Source: Torulaspora globosa
Taxonomy: Eukaryota > Ascomycota > Saccharomycetes > Saccharomycetales > Saccharomycetaceae
Assembly (NCBI RefSeq): GCF_014133895.1
Contig: NC_050731.1
Span: forward strand, 744,001 to 808,000
Length of the DNA stretch: 64,000 nucleotides
Direction: 5' to 3'
Below, in pieces: positions 9,190-18,818 of the stretch. Below the pieces are notes generated by a model. That model did not search any database. It worked only from the letters and a program-made list of their open reading frames with translations, and was not told where the DNA came from. The position numbers and the translations under genes are program-made. Position 1 is the stretch's first letter. Each line of letters begins with the position of its first letter.

Positions 9190-11538
9190 TTACAGTATAC
9201 TGCCGACTATATTGGAGGCTTTCTTGTAGGTGTCGAGCAATTTCATACATTTCTCTCTATCCTGTGCCAAGGCTTGATCTTCCATCAGCAACTCCTCAAA
9301 CAAAGATTCTTTGTACAACTTGGTGACTAGTCTGTTTTGCACCGTATCTTTGGAAAAGTTGACTAACAGACACATGACAGCTTTTGGAATTTGATCTTGT
9401 ATCATTTCCCTGACAATTGAGAAATAAGAGACGATTAGTCTCTGAATGAGCTCGCATTCAAGCTCTTCACGCTCAGTTAAAGCGGGCTCGTTATTGCGGT
9501 CATTGTCTATGGCACCAATTTCTGTATCATTGCTGATTTGAAGATACTTCATATCGGCAAGAGTCTGGCCGCTAATATCATTTTCTAGGGGACTGCTACG
9601 GCGCACCTCACCATTATGCGCGTTAAATTCCTGACCTTTTTGATCTTTACCAAAGAAGTACTTCAGAAAAGAGTCTTTCGAGTTCTTGATTTCAAAGTCT
9701 TCATCTTCAGATCCGCTTTCAACGCTTGACTCCGACTCGACTCTTAATGATGCCGTCAGTGACGGTCCTCTATCGGTTCCTTTGTCAGCCTTAGGGAGCT
9801 GTTCCACGGCATGCGTTTCTTGTTGCACCTTCTTCGCCTTCAGTATGCTGGTTTTCTTCCGGCTAGCCACTATATCAGACATGGCTTCTGTAGCACTCAG
9901 GAAGTTGGGGTGATTTGTGTTAATGTAGGATCTGTGAATGTCAATTAAACTCTCCACATAGGACCTGGTTGGACCCAATCTCTCTCTGAGTAACTCACTC
10001 ACAACCTCAATGAGCATGCTCTGCAATTTTGGATAACGTGCCAGTTCAGGTGAGCCACAGTTGTGACAAATCTTCATAAGTTCTTCATAAACTAATTCCA
10101 CGCACCGTTCAGAAGGTTCTAATAGAAGTTTGATCTGGGGTTTTACGAGTAAATCGAAAGCGAGTTCCGGGACAAATAAGGAGGGCCTGGGGCCTGTAGA
10201 GTTCCTTATCGCGGTTCTTATATCCAATATACTCAAATTTGCAGTTGGGCTTATAGCTCTCAATGAGTTACCAAAAATGTTGTTGTAAATGTAATAAATT
10301 CTCGCCCCACCACATAGTTCTTTCGTGCTAATGTTCGATGATGTACCATCTATGGACGAAATGAAGTTCGTTGCAAACTTGTTCATAAGTTGCAAAACCA
10401 AACCAGCGCGGTTTTCATTCTTAATCGGACCTGTATCTCCGAAAGACGTCAGCTCTTGCTCTGTTTGACCGATCAAGGTATTTAGCCTGGCTTTGATATC
10501 TGGTAGCTTATCCCTTATGTGACTCATCAACGTCCTGTTCAACAATTTGGCTAAATAACGGGTGCCACATCTGTTGGAGATAGTCCGGTAAACAGGGTGT
10601 CGATTAAAATATTCCTCCTCGTTATCCAGTGCCTCTTCAACGGTTTTGTTTAATTGAATATCCTGTTGTGAGCGGTTAACCACACCCACGAATCCAAGTT
10701 TTAGAGGATAGAGCTTGCCTGATAATATATCGAGAGCATTTGTCCCAGAATCCATCAAATCCAGCTTGGTGATGACACCAATTGTTCTTTTCCCTAAAGG
10801 ATCGACTTCTCTGGCAAGCTTTAATGATTCTGAGTTCACCAAATCTACGTTGGCTGGAGAAACAGCTAAAATAATGCAGCTAGGCGTGGCAACGTATTCC
10901 AGGATTAAATTCTTGATCTGCTTTTCAATGTCTGGTGGCTGTTCGCCGATTGGAACTTTTGTTATGCCTGGCAAATCAACCAAAGTAAGATTGAGCACCC
11001 GTGGAGAGTAGACTTTCAGATTGATCGGAACTTTACTGATGCCCTTGTTTTTTCCCGCTATTCTTGCTGTCTCTTTCTCAATCTCCTTTCGAATCTCCTT
11101 GAAATCGTAGAACCGACGTCCCGGCAAGTGGAGGAACTCACCCCACTCCTCAGTATTTGGAGCTTGATAATTTTCAGTGTTCTTTCTTAGATGGTCCTCC
11201 AGAGTTATTTCACGATCTTCTAGCTCATGTTTACCACCAATCCCGTTAGATTGCTCACTTTCCGCTGGTGTTGCACTTTGCAGCGAAGGGTGCTCTTTGA
11301 TTATAGGCGAATCAGTTGCAATGTTATTCAATTGTAAAACTAGAGGCCTTCTCGTAACAATACCCGTACCTCTCGGTAAGAAATCCTTTCCAACCAGAGT
11401 CTCCAGAATTGATGACTTGCCTGAAGACTGAGAGCCTACAACTGCCAAAATAGGCAGATCGAAAGTGTCAATGCCTGCATCGTACATAACATCCTGCAGT
11501 TTGTTGACCGTTGGGATCAGATCCTCTAAACTAGCCAT
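9190..11538 (-). CDS. DNM1: Dnm1, dynamin-related GTPase of mitochondrial and peroxisomal fission
   Basis: 782 residues (757 in S. cerevisiae, YLL001W). Dnm1 assembles into spirals on the mitochondrial outer membrane, recruited by Fis1 and Mdv1, and constricts the organelle by GTP hydrolysis. The N-terminus MASLEDLIPTVNKLQDVMYD is near-identical to the yeast protein. The P-loop GSQSSGKS is at residues 35-42, DLPG (G3) near 188, and TKLD (G4) near 259. The dynamin middle domain follows, then a charged variable insert (about 575-670) and the C-terminal GTPase effector domain (VMCLLVNFSKDTVQNRLV). The sequence is far more like Dnm1 than Vps1. In S. cerevisiae DNM1 is the first gene left of CEN12, which anchors the centromere call. 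Confidence 0.97.
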   Translation of the reverse strand: MASLEDLIPTVNKLQDVMYDAGIDTFDLPILAVVGSQSSGKSSILETLVGKDFLPRGTGIVTRRPLVLQLNNIATDSPIIKEHPSLQSATPAESEQSNGIGGKHELEDREITLEDHLRKNTENYQAPNTEEWGEFLHLPGRRFYDFKEIRKEIEKETARIAGKNKGISKVPINLKVYSPRVLNLTLVDLPGITKVPIGEQPPDIEKQIKNLILEYVATPSCIILAVSPANVDLVNSESLKLAREVDPLGKRTIGVITKLDLMDSGTNALDILSGKLYPLKLGFVGVVNRSQQDIQLNKTVEEALDNEEEYFNRHPVYRTISNRCGTRYLAKLLNRTLMSHIRDKLPDIKARLNTLIGQTEQELTSFGDTGPIKNENRAGLVLQLMNKFATNFISSIDGTSSNISTKELCGGARIYYIYNNIFGNSLRAISPTANLSILDIRTAIRNSTGPRPSLFVPELAFDLLVKPQIKLLLEPSERCVELVYEELMKICHNCGSPELARYPKLQSMLIEVVSELLRERLGPTRSYVESLIDIHRSYINTNHPNFLSATEAMSDIVASRKKTSILKAKKVQQETHAVEQLPKADKGTDRGPSLTASLRVESESSVESGSEDEDFEIKNSKDSFLKYFFGKDQKGQEFNAHNGEVRRSSPLENDISGQTLADMKYLQISNDTEIGAIDNDRNNEPALTEREELECELIQRLIVSYFSIVREMIQDQIPKAVMCLLVNFSKDTVQNRLVTKLYKESLFEELLMEDQALAQDREKCMKLLDTYKKASNIVGSIL

Positions 11539-11789
11539 GGTTGCTCTAATACGTCAGGATCTACTTCCGCACTCTTGCTCTAAACGTAAGGTAACACGTT
11601 AACGACCTGATTCACTGTAGATCAATTATATATTGTCAAGTGGAGAACTTGAAAGCAACGCTTCGCCCGATGAAACGCGGCCAATCGGGCCCGATCGAAT
11701 ACACCGTATGTTAAAACGACAAAATCATGAAAATAGTAAATAAAATCAGCCTTCAGGTTAAAAGGCGTTTAGATTGACCATCTACAAAA

Positions 11790-13079
11790 CTACTTTTTTG
11801 CCTTTTTACGTGGTTGCAAGGTATTGGCCGTTATGCCTGTTTTCTTTGATTTAAAATCCAGATTCCTTGTTTCGCAGCCAGTAGCGTACTGGCCGACAAT
11901 TATTGTCATCTTTTGATTGCATCTGATGGACAAGTAATCCCGCACATTTGAGTAGGCTTCTGCAGCGCCGGCTACTGTGTCATACTTTTCTCCAGTAACA
12001 TATCTCTTCAGTGCATTAAAGTCTTTTCTTGAACTTAGAACGACATCACATGGCGATGGTCGTTGTAACGATTCTACAGCTGTCAGACCTTGTATGCCTA
12101 TGACAGAAACAGCTACGCTTAGCTTGAACTCTTGACGATTCTGTAACTCGATCCAGAATGTTTCGAGGGTTGTTTTGCGTGCGCGGTTCTCTTCCACCAG
12201 CTGGCGCAAGAAACGAGCCTTAGGATCATCCGGAAACAGAGGAACGTGGTATACTGCAATATCCTTGTCCTTCGTGCCGAATATATCCCCAACTTCCCAA
12301 CCACCATATTTGAGGTCCCTCAGGTATCGTCTTATGCTTGTCGAGTCTTCGCCTGGAATGAGCAATCTCGCTTCGGTGCCCGATTGAAAAGTTCCATGGA
12401 GTATGTCGTCCAATATGCTGATCCACCACCGAAGCAGCCTCTCTCCGTCAATTACTCGCTTCTTGGGGTTTTTGGACGACTCTGGGAACAAATATTGTGG
12501 AGCAGGTCTCGTAAATAGACATACCTTAGTTTTTAAGCCGGGCTTGCAACGATAGGAATTGTAAAATTGACTTTGGGATTTTTCTTCCGGGCTATCAGAT
12601 GATACGCTCCGATTCGACAGTATACGGAGCGCTCTGATTGAGCTGGTTTTCTTTGTGATCAGAATGGCTTCAATCTTCCCGTAATCGCGTTGCTTCGGAA
12701 TAACCTTTTGTAAGTAGGAGTTGGGATCAAGCGATAAAAGGTATTCGATCACCACTTTTGTTACACCTCTGTAATTTACTTTACAATCCGCATGCCCTGT
12801 GGTGTCTGCCTTGGAGATAAAAATCATTCTTTCGCCATCTTGTGTTGAGGAGCCAGCAGCTTTGAGATTGATATAGACGTATATTTGCAAGCCAAAAATG
12901 GTCTTCCCGTTATGGAACAGAATGAAGAAATGTTGAGCTTTCACGGTTATCCAATCATTAGACGAGGAAGATTGTTTTGTTACCAAAGGGTGACATTCAA
13001 TTGGCGGACTACGCAAATGAAGAGTTTCAAACTCCTGGCCCTCCGGTAAGACACTCTTCAGAGCTTCATTCAGAAACAT
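11790..13079 (-). CDS. RTT109: Rtt109, histone H3 lysine-56 acetyltransferase
   Basis: 429 residues (436 in S. cerevisiae, YLL002W). Rtt109 acetylates newly made H3 on K56, and K9/K27, with the chaperones Asf1 and Vps75 during S phase, supporting replication-coupled nucleosome assembly and genome stability. The conserved blocks include CLFTRPAPQYLFPESSKNPK, the RIPGED-like LLIPGEDSTSIRRYLRDLKY, and VPLFPDDPKARFLRQL, the Asp-Asp-containing active-site segment. The C-terminus PRKKAKK is a basic nuclear-localisation-type tail. The open frame extends 10 codons upstream to a TTG; the ATG at 13079 (MFLNEALKSVLP) matches the yeast N-terminus. Gene order with DNM1 and SFI1 follows S. cerevisiae. Confidence 0.94.
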   Translation of the reverse strand: MFLNEALKSVLPEGQEFETLHLRSPPIECHPLVTKQSSSSNDWITVKAQHFFILFHNGKTIFGLQIYVYINLKAAGSSTQDGERMIFISKADTTGHADCKVNYRGVTKVVIEYLLSLDPNSYLQKVIPKQRDYGKIEAILITKKTSSIRALRILSNRSVSSDSPEEKSQSQFYNSYRCKPGLKTKVCLFTRPAPQYLFPESSKNPKKRVIDGERLLRWWISILDDILHGTFQSGTEARLLIPGEDSTSIRRYLRDLKYGGWEVGDIFGTKDKDIAVYHVPLFPDDPKARFLRQLVEENRARKTTLETFWIELQNRQEFKLSVAVSVIGIQGLTAVESLQRPSPCDVVLSSRKDFNALKRYVTGEKYDTVAGAAEAYSNVRDYLSIRCNQKMTIIVGQYATGCETRNLDFKSKKTGITANTLQPRKKAKK

Positions 13080-13272
13080 TGGCGCCCGGATATTTGAACT
13101 AATGTTCAATAGTTCACTTAGGCGTATCGCACAACGCGTCGCGCACTCTTTTTGAACAGTAGAGGGGGGAGCAGTCTTTAGGAACTTAAACCTTTAAGAC
13201 AGAGAAATAGCGGAACTTACAGCGCGGTCAAAGAATTTCAAAAGCGGTTTTATATTCACTAATTTATTTATG

Positions 13273-13984
13273 CTACAATGTTTCGTAGTCCTCAGGATAA
13301 AAAATCAAGCGTTCAGTGCCTTCCTCAGTCAAGACAACCATTCGAATGACACCACCTGAGGATCCATCCCATTTAATTGCTTGGGAAAGGGAATGTTTTA
13401 TGAAATTTATCGTTTCTTCCTTTGTCATATTCTCCTTGAAATTTTTGTCACAAAACCCATATATGAATGTAGAACCCGAGCCTGCAATGGCGTAGGATTG
13501 CTTATGCATTGATCCGCCGAGAGGTATACTGAACACCTCTCCCTTATTCTTCTTATCGTAACCGGCAACAATGATACCTGCCGTCAAATTGTCCTTGTTC
13601 TCGTAGCATAATTCCTTAAATACAGATGCAGCGGTCTTCGTTGAAGGCTCTCCATATTGTGAATCATATAGTTCCAGGTGGTATTGAACGATATCCGCAA
13701 TGGCTTGCGTGTCAGCAGCGGATCCTGACCTACAACACCATATTTTCTCATGGACCTTCGTTAGTTTATCAGTCACACGATTGGCAATATAGGCGCCAGT
13801 TGTCGTACGTGAATCTGCACCTAATATCACGCCATCCTTGAAGGTTACAGCCATACTGTACAGTTTTTCTGGTTAGTATTCGATCTCCTGGCGTCTCAAC
13901 TGCTCGAATTTTAACATACATTGAAGTTCCTAGATTCACCTCCCCTTTCTTAAGGCGGTTAACATCCACTTGAATCCCATTCAT
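13273..13984 (-). CDS. PRE3: Pre3, proteasome beta-1 subunit (two exons)
   Basis: Exon 1 is 13984-13920 and exon 2 is 13855-13273; splicing gives 215 residues, exactly the S. cerevisiae length (YJL001W, also intron-containing). Beta-1 is the caspase-like, post-acidic-cleaving site of the 20S core. The 19-residue propeptide ends in Gly19, exposing the catalytic Thr20 (LG/TS). The mature part has the conserved MAVTFKDGVILGADSRTTTG and the SGGVIRMVVL strand. The intron separates residue 22 across the codon AT|T, the same place as in S. cerevisiae. A PACE (Rpn4) site lies upstream at 14076-14084. In S. cerevisiae PRE3 is the first gene left of CEN10. Confidence 0.96.
13856..13919 (-). other. Spliceosomal intron of PRE3
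   Basis: 64 nt on the minus strand, with donor GTATGT (13919-13914), branch point TACTAAC (13878-13872) and acceptor TACAG ending at 13856. These are canonical yeast signals. Removing the intron joins exon frames precisely to restore Ser-Ile-Met between the two parts of Pre3. It was the only intron I could recognise in the window. Confidence 0.95.
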
Positions 13985-14075
13985 TGCCAGTCTCGAGGAT
14001 CTTTCCGACAGTATTAATGGCCAACAATGTAGTGTCGATATCTAAATCATCATCTATAATACTGGAACGCTCCCT

Positions 14076-14084
14076 TTTGCCACC
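14076..14084 (-). promoter_or_regulatory. PACE (Rpn4-binding) site upstream of PRE3
   Basis: The minus strand reads GGTGGCAAA, a perfect proteasome-associated control element, about 92 bp upstream of the PRE3 ATG. Rpn4 activates proteasome genes through this element and is itself degraded through Ubr2, whose gene lies at 56.3-61.9 kb. Confidence 0.85.
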
Positions 14085-14207
14085 GGATAAACCGAAGATC
14101 CACTTAGTCAGTTGAGGAGGGTAACGTCCATCGAAAATTCCTGTTTTATGCTATGTATGCTATGCTTAAAATTACAACCCAAGTATGACGATTTTGGTTT
14201 GAACAGA

Positions 14208-17096
14208 TCACATTCTCCTAATCGGTGATTCATCAAATTCAATATCCTGTTCTTCTTCAAGAAAGGATGTGTCTACTTTGGGGTCAGACTGGCCCTCGTC
14301 TATAAAGGGATCCAGCCTTGCTTCTGGTATTCTTTCGAAATTGATCCTGTCGATTTTGGAAGCCAGATTCTTGTTTATTCTTTCTAGGGAAAGTCTTGGC
14401 GGTGGAATGGTCCTAGGGTTCCATGTGAAAGCGTCTACTTCGCTGTTAATCTTTTTCTTTGCTAAGGAGTTCAAGGTTGTAGATGATTTGATTGGACTTG
14501 GTATTGCTCTTCTGATTCTGCCATAATGAGTTTTCATTGCCTCTATTCGGTAACGCTTGACTCCCTCTGAACCCGGAATTGTGTTGTTTTTGGTAGCAGA
14601 TCTTCTTATTGGGGTCACAAGCCCGCTGTTGGATGGCAGCTGCTGTCGTACTCTGGTTAATTCGGTCTTCCTTGGTGAATCCTCGGCCTTGTTTTTCCAC
14701 AAAAGCATCAAGCCTCTCACAGTAGCACGATCCCATCGTTTCCTAAATATTTGAACCGTCTCCGCATTTCTGTTAAGCTTTAGAATTTTCATGCTCCAAT
14801 AGTTGAGGTAGTTTAGCAGAAGTGCGAGGTTCTTCTTGTTGTTTTCCGTCTCAAGCTTAACGAGTAACTCTTGGACGTAATCATATTGATCCCTCCATCG
14901 ATAAAAGAAATACAGCGACAATGACTTAGTTCTTAAACCATCTCCAATTTTCGACAGAACTTGAATGTCTTCTAATTTTCGATTTATTCTCAGGAGGCAC
15001 TTTAGTTGAAGATTTCTATCGTACACTTGAATTGCTTTAGTGAGACATTCGGATTGATAGAAGTTGGTTTTCTGGATCCATAGTTGCAAATAGAACCTTT
15101 TATCATTTAGTCTGACACTTTCCTCAACCACTTGGAGAACCAATTCAAGCTTATCGGACCGCCGCGCCGCGGCTGCCTCTTTCCACTGGCGAAAGAATCT
15201 GAGAAGAACAATTTTAGATATCGGGGAGCGACAGGAAACTTCCCAAAATCTATGAACTTCGTTCATATGAGAAATCCCACGCTTAAGCCTTGAAATCGCC
15301 CTTAAGGCAATAAAGATATTGTACCTATCACTCATCTCCGCTATTATTCTAACTCGTTGCGACCACTGATAGAACGAATGACTGACTGAGGAAACAGCAT
15401 ACATCACATCTGCCTTTCGATCTGCTTCTTTAATGACGTTGAATTTCTCTTTCCACTTTCGACAGTATTTTTGTCGCAAACTATCCGATTGAAAATGGTT
15501 AACCTTCTTCTGAGCAATCAAACGATCGTGCCACATCAGGAATAGTGCTCGAGCGATGTGCTTGCCACTCAACGAAATAAATCTTGACAACAGAGTTTCC
15601 AGTTGCCAAGTGCGAAAGAATCTTGTTAACTGCTGAGATCCAATAAAAGTGCTGGCCTTGATGCGAGAGAAAAATCTTGTCTGCCACTCCCGGCTATATT
15701 TGATTAACAAACGTTGCTCAGTGATTTTTTGAAATGAGTAGAAGTGAAGACGCTCTCTGAACCTAGTTTTCCAGATTTTCTCAAAAAAGAGCTTGCGTGA
15801 GATACAGTCCAGCTGTCTTCTGGCAACAAGTTCTTGTTCTTTCTCCCGATAATACCTTATAAGGAATTTCAGAGCCTTAGTCTTGATAAACTTCCTTTCA
15901 AGAACAGCTAGCGAGTTTAGCCGCTCCTTTTCTTTATAAGACCGGGAGCGCCAATCGTCAAAGAACGAGCCCATTAGCAGCAGTCTTCTCGTGAAGGCAG
16001 CGCGCTGTTCTGATTCCTCGTGAAATGCTAATTTTAATTTAGCTCGTGAGAAAAAAAAGCGCTTAAAGTTCACTTGTCTTGTGGTGAAATGGCGTTCACG
16101 AGCACGCAGTCGCCATTGCTTCAACGCAGCTTTCTTGGATACTGCATCATACCTTAGACCGGCCTGTTCGCCCATATCTGCTACGTGATTCATTCGCTTT
16201 ACTACACGTTGCAAGGCGTGGTCCATGAGGTAATGATCGGCAAGGCCTTTTCTTGCCTCGGTGGTCTCTATCCGTGCCAGCCACCTGTCAAATAAAGAGG
16301 ATACTAGATTAAAGTGTCTGAAGTCTTCTCCTTGACTAGGAAGGTCTATGACAATTATATGACGTTTCTTAGACCACAAGAGCAGGTATTTTCTCTTCAA
16401 GAATTCTTTCCAGATGCCCTCTAGCTGATTGAGACTTCTTCGTATCTCGCAATTCCATTCCCACTTCTCAAAATACCTGCAAATAAGGTTACCCATTTTC
16501 CTATGTTCAAATAAGGCCAACTTCATAATTAAATTCTGAGGATTGATCAAAAACGCATCAAGAATTTCTTGCATTCTAGGCGTAAACTCGTAACTTTCGC
16601 TCAACTCATTCTGAAGGCGGTGAAAATAGCGGTCCTCTAAAGGATTCAGTCCGCTTTCCAGAAGGCAGTTAACATATCGTTTGTAGATCCTGAGAAAATC
16701 CAATGACAACTTATTGCGTAGTAGGAAAACCTGAATTCTGTTATACAGTAATGATAACAAAGGACTAGCCTCCTCAGATAACTCCATGCGGATCGCTGGG
16801 ACGTTCTGGTAGTTAGATCTCTCTGTTTCGGGAGGGAAGGCCGATATTGAATTCGGACTGACCAGAATTGGCGAGACCGTACTATCAGGCGATTCGGAGT
16901 CGACGATTAGTGTGTCTGGGAAATGCAGGCGGCTAAGCAATTCTTGGACGCTCTGGTTGATAAGGGACTGGGTAGAGCTGCTGAGTGCATTATCATTGAG
17001 AAGCGATTCTGTGGAGGAGCTTTCCAACCTATTTCCATCCGGATTCTGACGTGAAGAATTAAAAAGAAGGGACTCCGTAGAGCTCTGGAAACTCAT
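14208..17096 (-). CDS. SFI1: Sfi1, centrin-binding spindle-pole-body half-bridge protein
   Basis: 962 residues (946 in S. cerevisiae, YLL003W). Sfi1 forms a long alpha-helical filament in the half-bridge, each repeat wrapped by the centrin Cdc31, and controls spindle-pole-body duplication. The middle of the protein (about residues 230-760) is a chain of degenerate Sfi1 repeats with the usual hydrophobic-x-x-x-Phe-x-x-Trp pattern, such as FFRTWQLETL, ALFLMWHDRL, FFRQWKEAA and SLYFFYRWRDQ. The N-terminus is Ser/Gln/Leu-rich with repeated SSTESLL/SSSTQSLI units. The C-terminal tail contains Ser-Pro and Thr-Pro sites (SPIRRM at the very end) suited to Cdk1 control. A GTG precedes the ATG at 17096. 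Confidence 0.92.
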   Translation of the reverse strand: MSFQSSTESLLFNSSRQNPDGNRLESSSTESLLNDNALSSSTQSLINQSVQELLSRLHFPDTLIVDSESPDSTVSPILVSPNSISAFPPETERSNYQNVPAIRMELSEEASPLLSLLYNRIQVFLLRNKLSLDFLRIYKRYVNCLLESGLNPLEDRYFHRLQNELSESYEFTPRMQEILDAFLINPQNLIMKLALFEHRKMGNLICRYFEKWEWNCEIRRSLNQLEGIWKEFLKRKYLLLWSKKRHIIVIDLPSQGEDFRHFNLVSSLFDRWLARIETTEARKGLADHYLMDHALQRVVKRMNHVADMGEQAGLRYDAVSKKAALKQWRLRARERHFTTRQVNFKRFFFSRAKLKLAFHEESEQRAAFTRRLLLMGSFFDDWRSRSYKEKERLNSLAVLERKFIKTKALKFLIRYYREKEQELVARRQLDCISRKLFFEKIWKTRFRERLHFYSFQKITEQRLLIKYSREWQTRFFSRIKASTFIGSQQLTRFFRTWQLETLLSRFISLSGKHIARALFLMWHDRLIAQKKVNHFQSDSLRQKYCRKWKEKFNVIKEADRKADVMYAVSSVSHSFYQWSQRVRIIAEMSDRYNIFIALRAISRLKRGISHMNEVHRFWEVSCRSPISKIVLLRFFRQWKEAAAARRSDKLELVLQVVEESVRLNDKRFYLQLWIQKTNFYQSECLTKAIQVYDRNLQLKCLLRINRKLEDIQVLSKIGDGLRTKSLSLYFFYRWRDQYDYVQELLVKLETENNKKNLALLLNYLNYWSMKILKLNRNAETVQIFRKRWDRATVRGLMLLWKNKAEDSPRKTELTRVRQQLPSNSGLVTPIRRSATKNNTIPGSEGVKRYRIEAMKTHYGRIRRAIPSPIKSSTTLNSLAKKKINSEVDAFTWNPRTIPPPRLSLERINKNLASKIDRINFERIPEARLDPFIDEGQSDPKVDTSFLEEEQDIEFDESPIRRM

Positions 17097-17315
17097 CACA
17101 GCCTCCAGACACCAGAAATACCAAGTGAATAATGCCTTCAGTGGTTTGTATTTGGTTACTTCCAGTTACCCTTCGCCTGAGACAAGGTATAAGCATTTCG
17201 GGTGACCATAGAAAAACAAAGTTGGTTGGAAATTAAAAGCCTGAAGCTAAGGAGTGAACGAGGCCATCAGTCCAAATCAAGCCATTGGGTTCAAACCATC
17301 TCACTATACATTCAT

Positions 17316-18731
17316 ATGTTAAACCTTTTTCTTTGGTGGCTTGCAGGAGTTGCGTGTCTGTTCAGAGCAGCCGAGTGCACTCTGCCAAGTCCAGCCAAAG
17401 TATGGAACAATGTCGAATACCAGAAGCTGATTGATGTTAAACATGCCTACATCAACGAGGCAGTGGAATTGACGATAGAGAATATCAGTGGAGAGCCCGT
17501 CGACGAGTATTATTTCGCTCTGCAGGAAAATGTTTATGACAAGGTTTCTTTGTTTGCCGTTAAACTAGGTGACAAGAATGTGTTTCTCAACTCTTCATTG
17601 CATCCAGGTAAATCCGAGCTGGAGGATGGCACAATGGTCGGTTACGGATTGGTTAAGTTTCCAAGCCCCATCGCACCAAATGAAAGAGTATCTATCAGTG
17701 TTCGTATATCGCACAATGCCTTCGGCATACCTCATCCAAGTCGCATTTCTATTGCAGAAGAGCAAAGCCTGCTGTTGAGAACTCCAAGACTACCATTCTC
17801 CGCCTATTTTACGAAGAAGGGAAACTTAAAAGTTATCGGAAGCCCTAGATTCGGCGAGCTAGATGCAGTCGATGATAGCTCTTTGAATGGTAAAGAGATT
17901 GAAGGAGGCCTCTCATTTGGTTCCTGGAAAGACGTTGAGCCCCTCGAAACAAAGTACGAACTAAAACTTGTTTACAGTCACAACCTTCCTATCATAGAAG
18001 CCAGCAGGCTGAAGAGAGACGTCTGGGTCTCTCATTGGGCCTCTACTATTCAATTTGAGGAATATTACGAAATCATTAATCATTCCGCAGAGTTGGATAA
18101 GGGCTTCTCAAGGTTAGAGCTTATGAAAGACCAACGGGGTATGAAGCTCAGCCACTATTGCTCGGTACTGGAAATGAACTTGCCTGAGCAGTCCACCGAC
18201 CACTACTACACAGATCTAGTTGGCAAAGTGTCAACATCTCGGGTACTTGGAGATCACTTCTATTTGAAACCTAGATACCCTTTGTTTGGTGGCTGGAAGT
18301 ATAATTTCACGATTGGTTGGACAAACAAACTTTCGAACTTTTTGCATAAGCAAAGGATGGCTCAGGACACTTATATCCTCTCGATCCCGCTACTAAACGG
18401 CCCAACTGATACGATGTACAACGAGGTTGAACTTTCCGTTTTGCTACCCGAAGGTGCTCAAGTTTTGGCCGTTGATCCGCCGATACCTTTTATTGATATT
18501 GGGGTTACAAACCAAAGATCCTACCTTGACTTGAATACTGGACACGTTAAAGTCACTTGCAATTTCAAGAATCTGATTGATGAAATTGGTAATGGTCAGG
18601 TCTTGGTGAAATATAGATATGATACTAACTCCCTCTACAAGAAGCCGCTATCTATTGCGTTATACATCTTCGTTGCATTGATGAGTTTTTTCCTACTCAG
18701 AAGCTTCAATCTAAGCATGGATAAGAACTGA
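17316..18731 (+). CDS. OST1: Ost1, ribophorin-I-like subunit of oligosaccharyltransferase
   Basis: 471 residues (476 in S. cerevisiae, YJL002C). Ost1 is an ER membrane subunit of the oligosaccharyltransferase that N-glycosylates nascent proteins. The ATG at 17316 opens a clear signal peptide (LNLFLWWLAGVACLFRAAEC). The open frame extends 38 codons upstream to 17202, but that extension is hydrophilic and unlike the family, so I choose 17316. Conserved luminal blocks include WVSHWASTIQFEEYYE, DHYYTDLVGKVSTS and PLFGGWKYNFTIGWTNKLS. A single C-terminal transmembrane helix (SIALYIFVALMSFFLL) is followed by a short tail. It is divergent from SFI1 with a 219-bp shared promoter. Confidence 0.95.
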   Translation: MLNLFLWWLAGVACLFRAAECTLPSPAKVWNNVEYQKLIDVKHAYINEAVELTIENISGEPVDEYYFALQENVYDKVSLFAVKLGDKNVFLNSSLHPGKSELEDGTMVGYGLVKFPSPIAPNERVSISVRISHNAFGIPHPSRISIAEEQSLLLRTPRLPFSAYFTKKGNLKVIGSPRFGELDAVDDSSLNGKEIEGGLSFGSWKDVEPLETKYELKLVYSHNLPIIEASRLKRDVWVSHWASTIQFEEYYEIINHSAELDKGFSRLELMKDQRGMKLSHYCSVLEMNLPEQSTDHYYTDLVGKVSTSRVLGDHFYLKPRYPLFGGWKYNFTIGWTNKLSNFLHKQRMAQDTYILSIPLLNGPTDTMYNEVELSVLLPEGAQVLAVDPPIPFIDIGVTNQRSYLDLNTGHVKVTCNFKNLIDEIGNGQVLVKYRYDTNSLYKKPLSIALYIFVALMSFFLLRSFNLSMDKN

Positions 18732-18818
18732 TCATCATTGAAGCTCTTTTAATTAAGTGTTTTACCTATCGGCATGATGTTGCATATGAGCATGTGGTCA
18801 TGGAGTAAGTGGTATGTA

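Noticed and set aside
9187..9194. UGUAAAUA overlapping the DNM1 stop codon as a Puf3 site
   Set aside because: The match includes the stop codon itself and lies at the coding end; an 8-base match of this type is expected several times in 64 kb.
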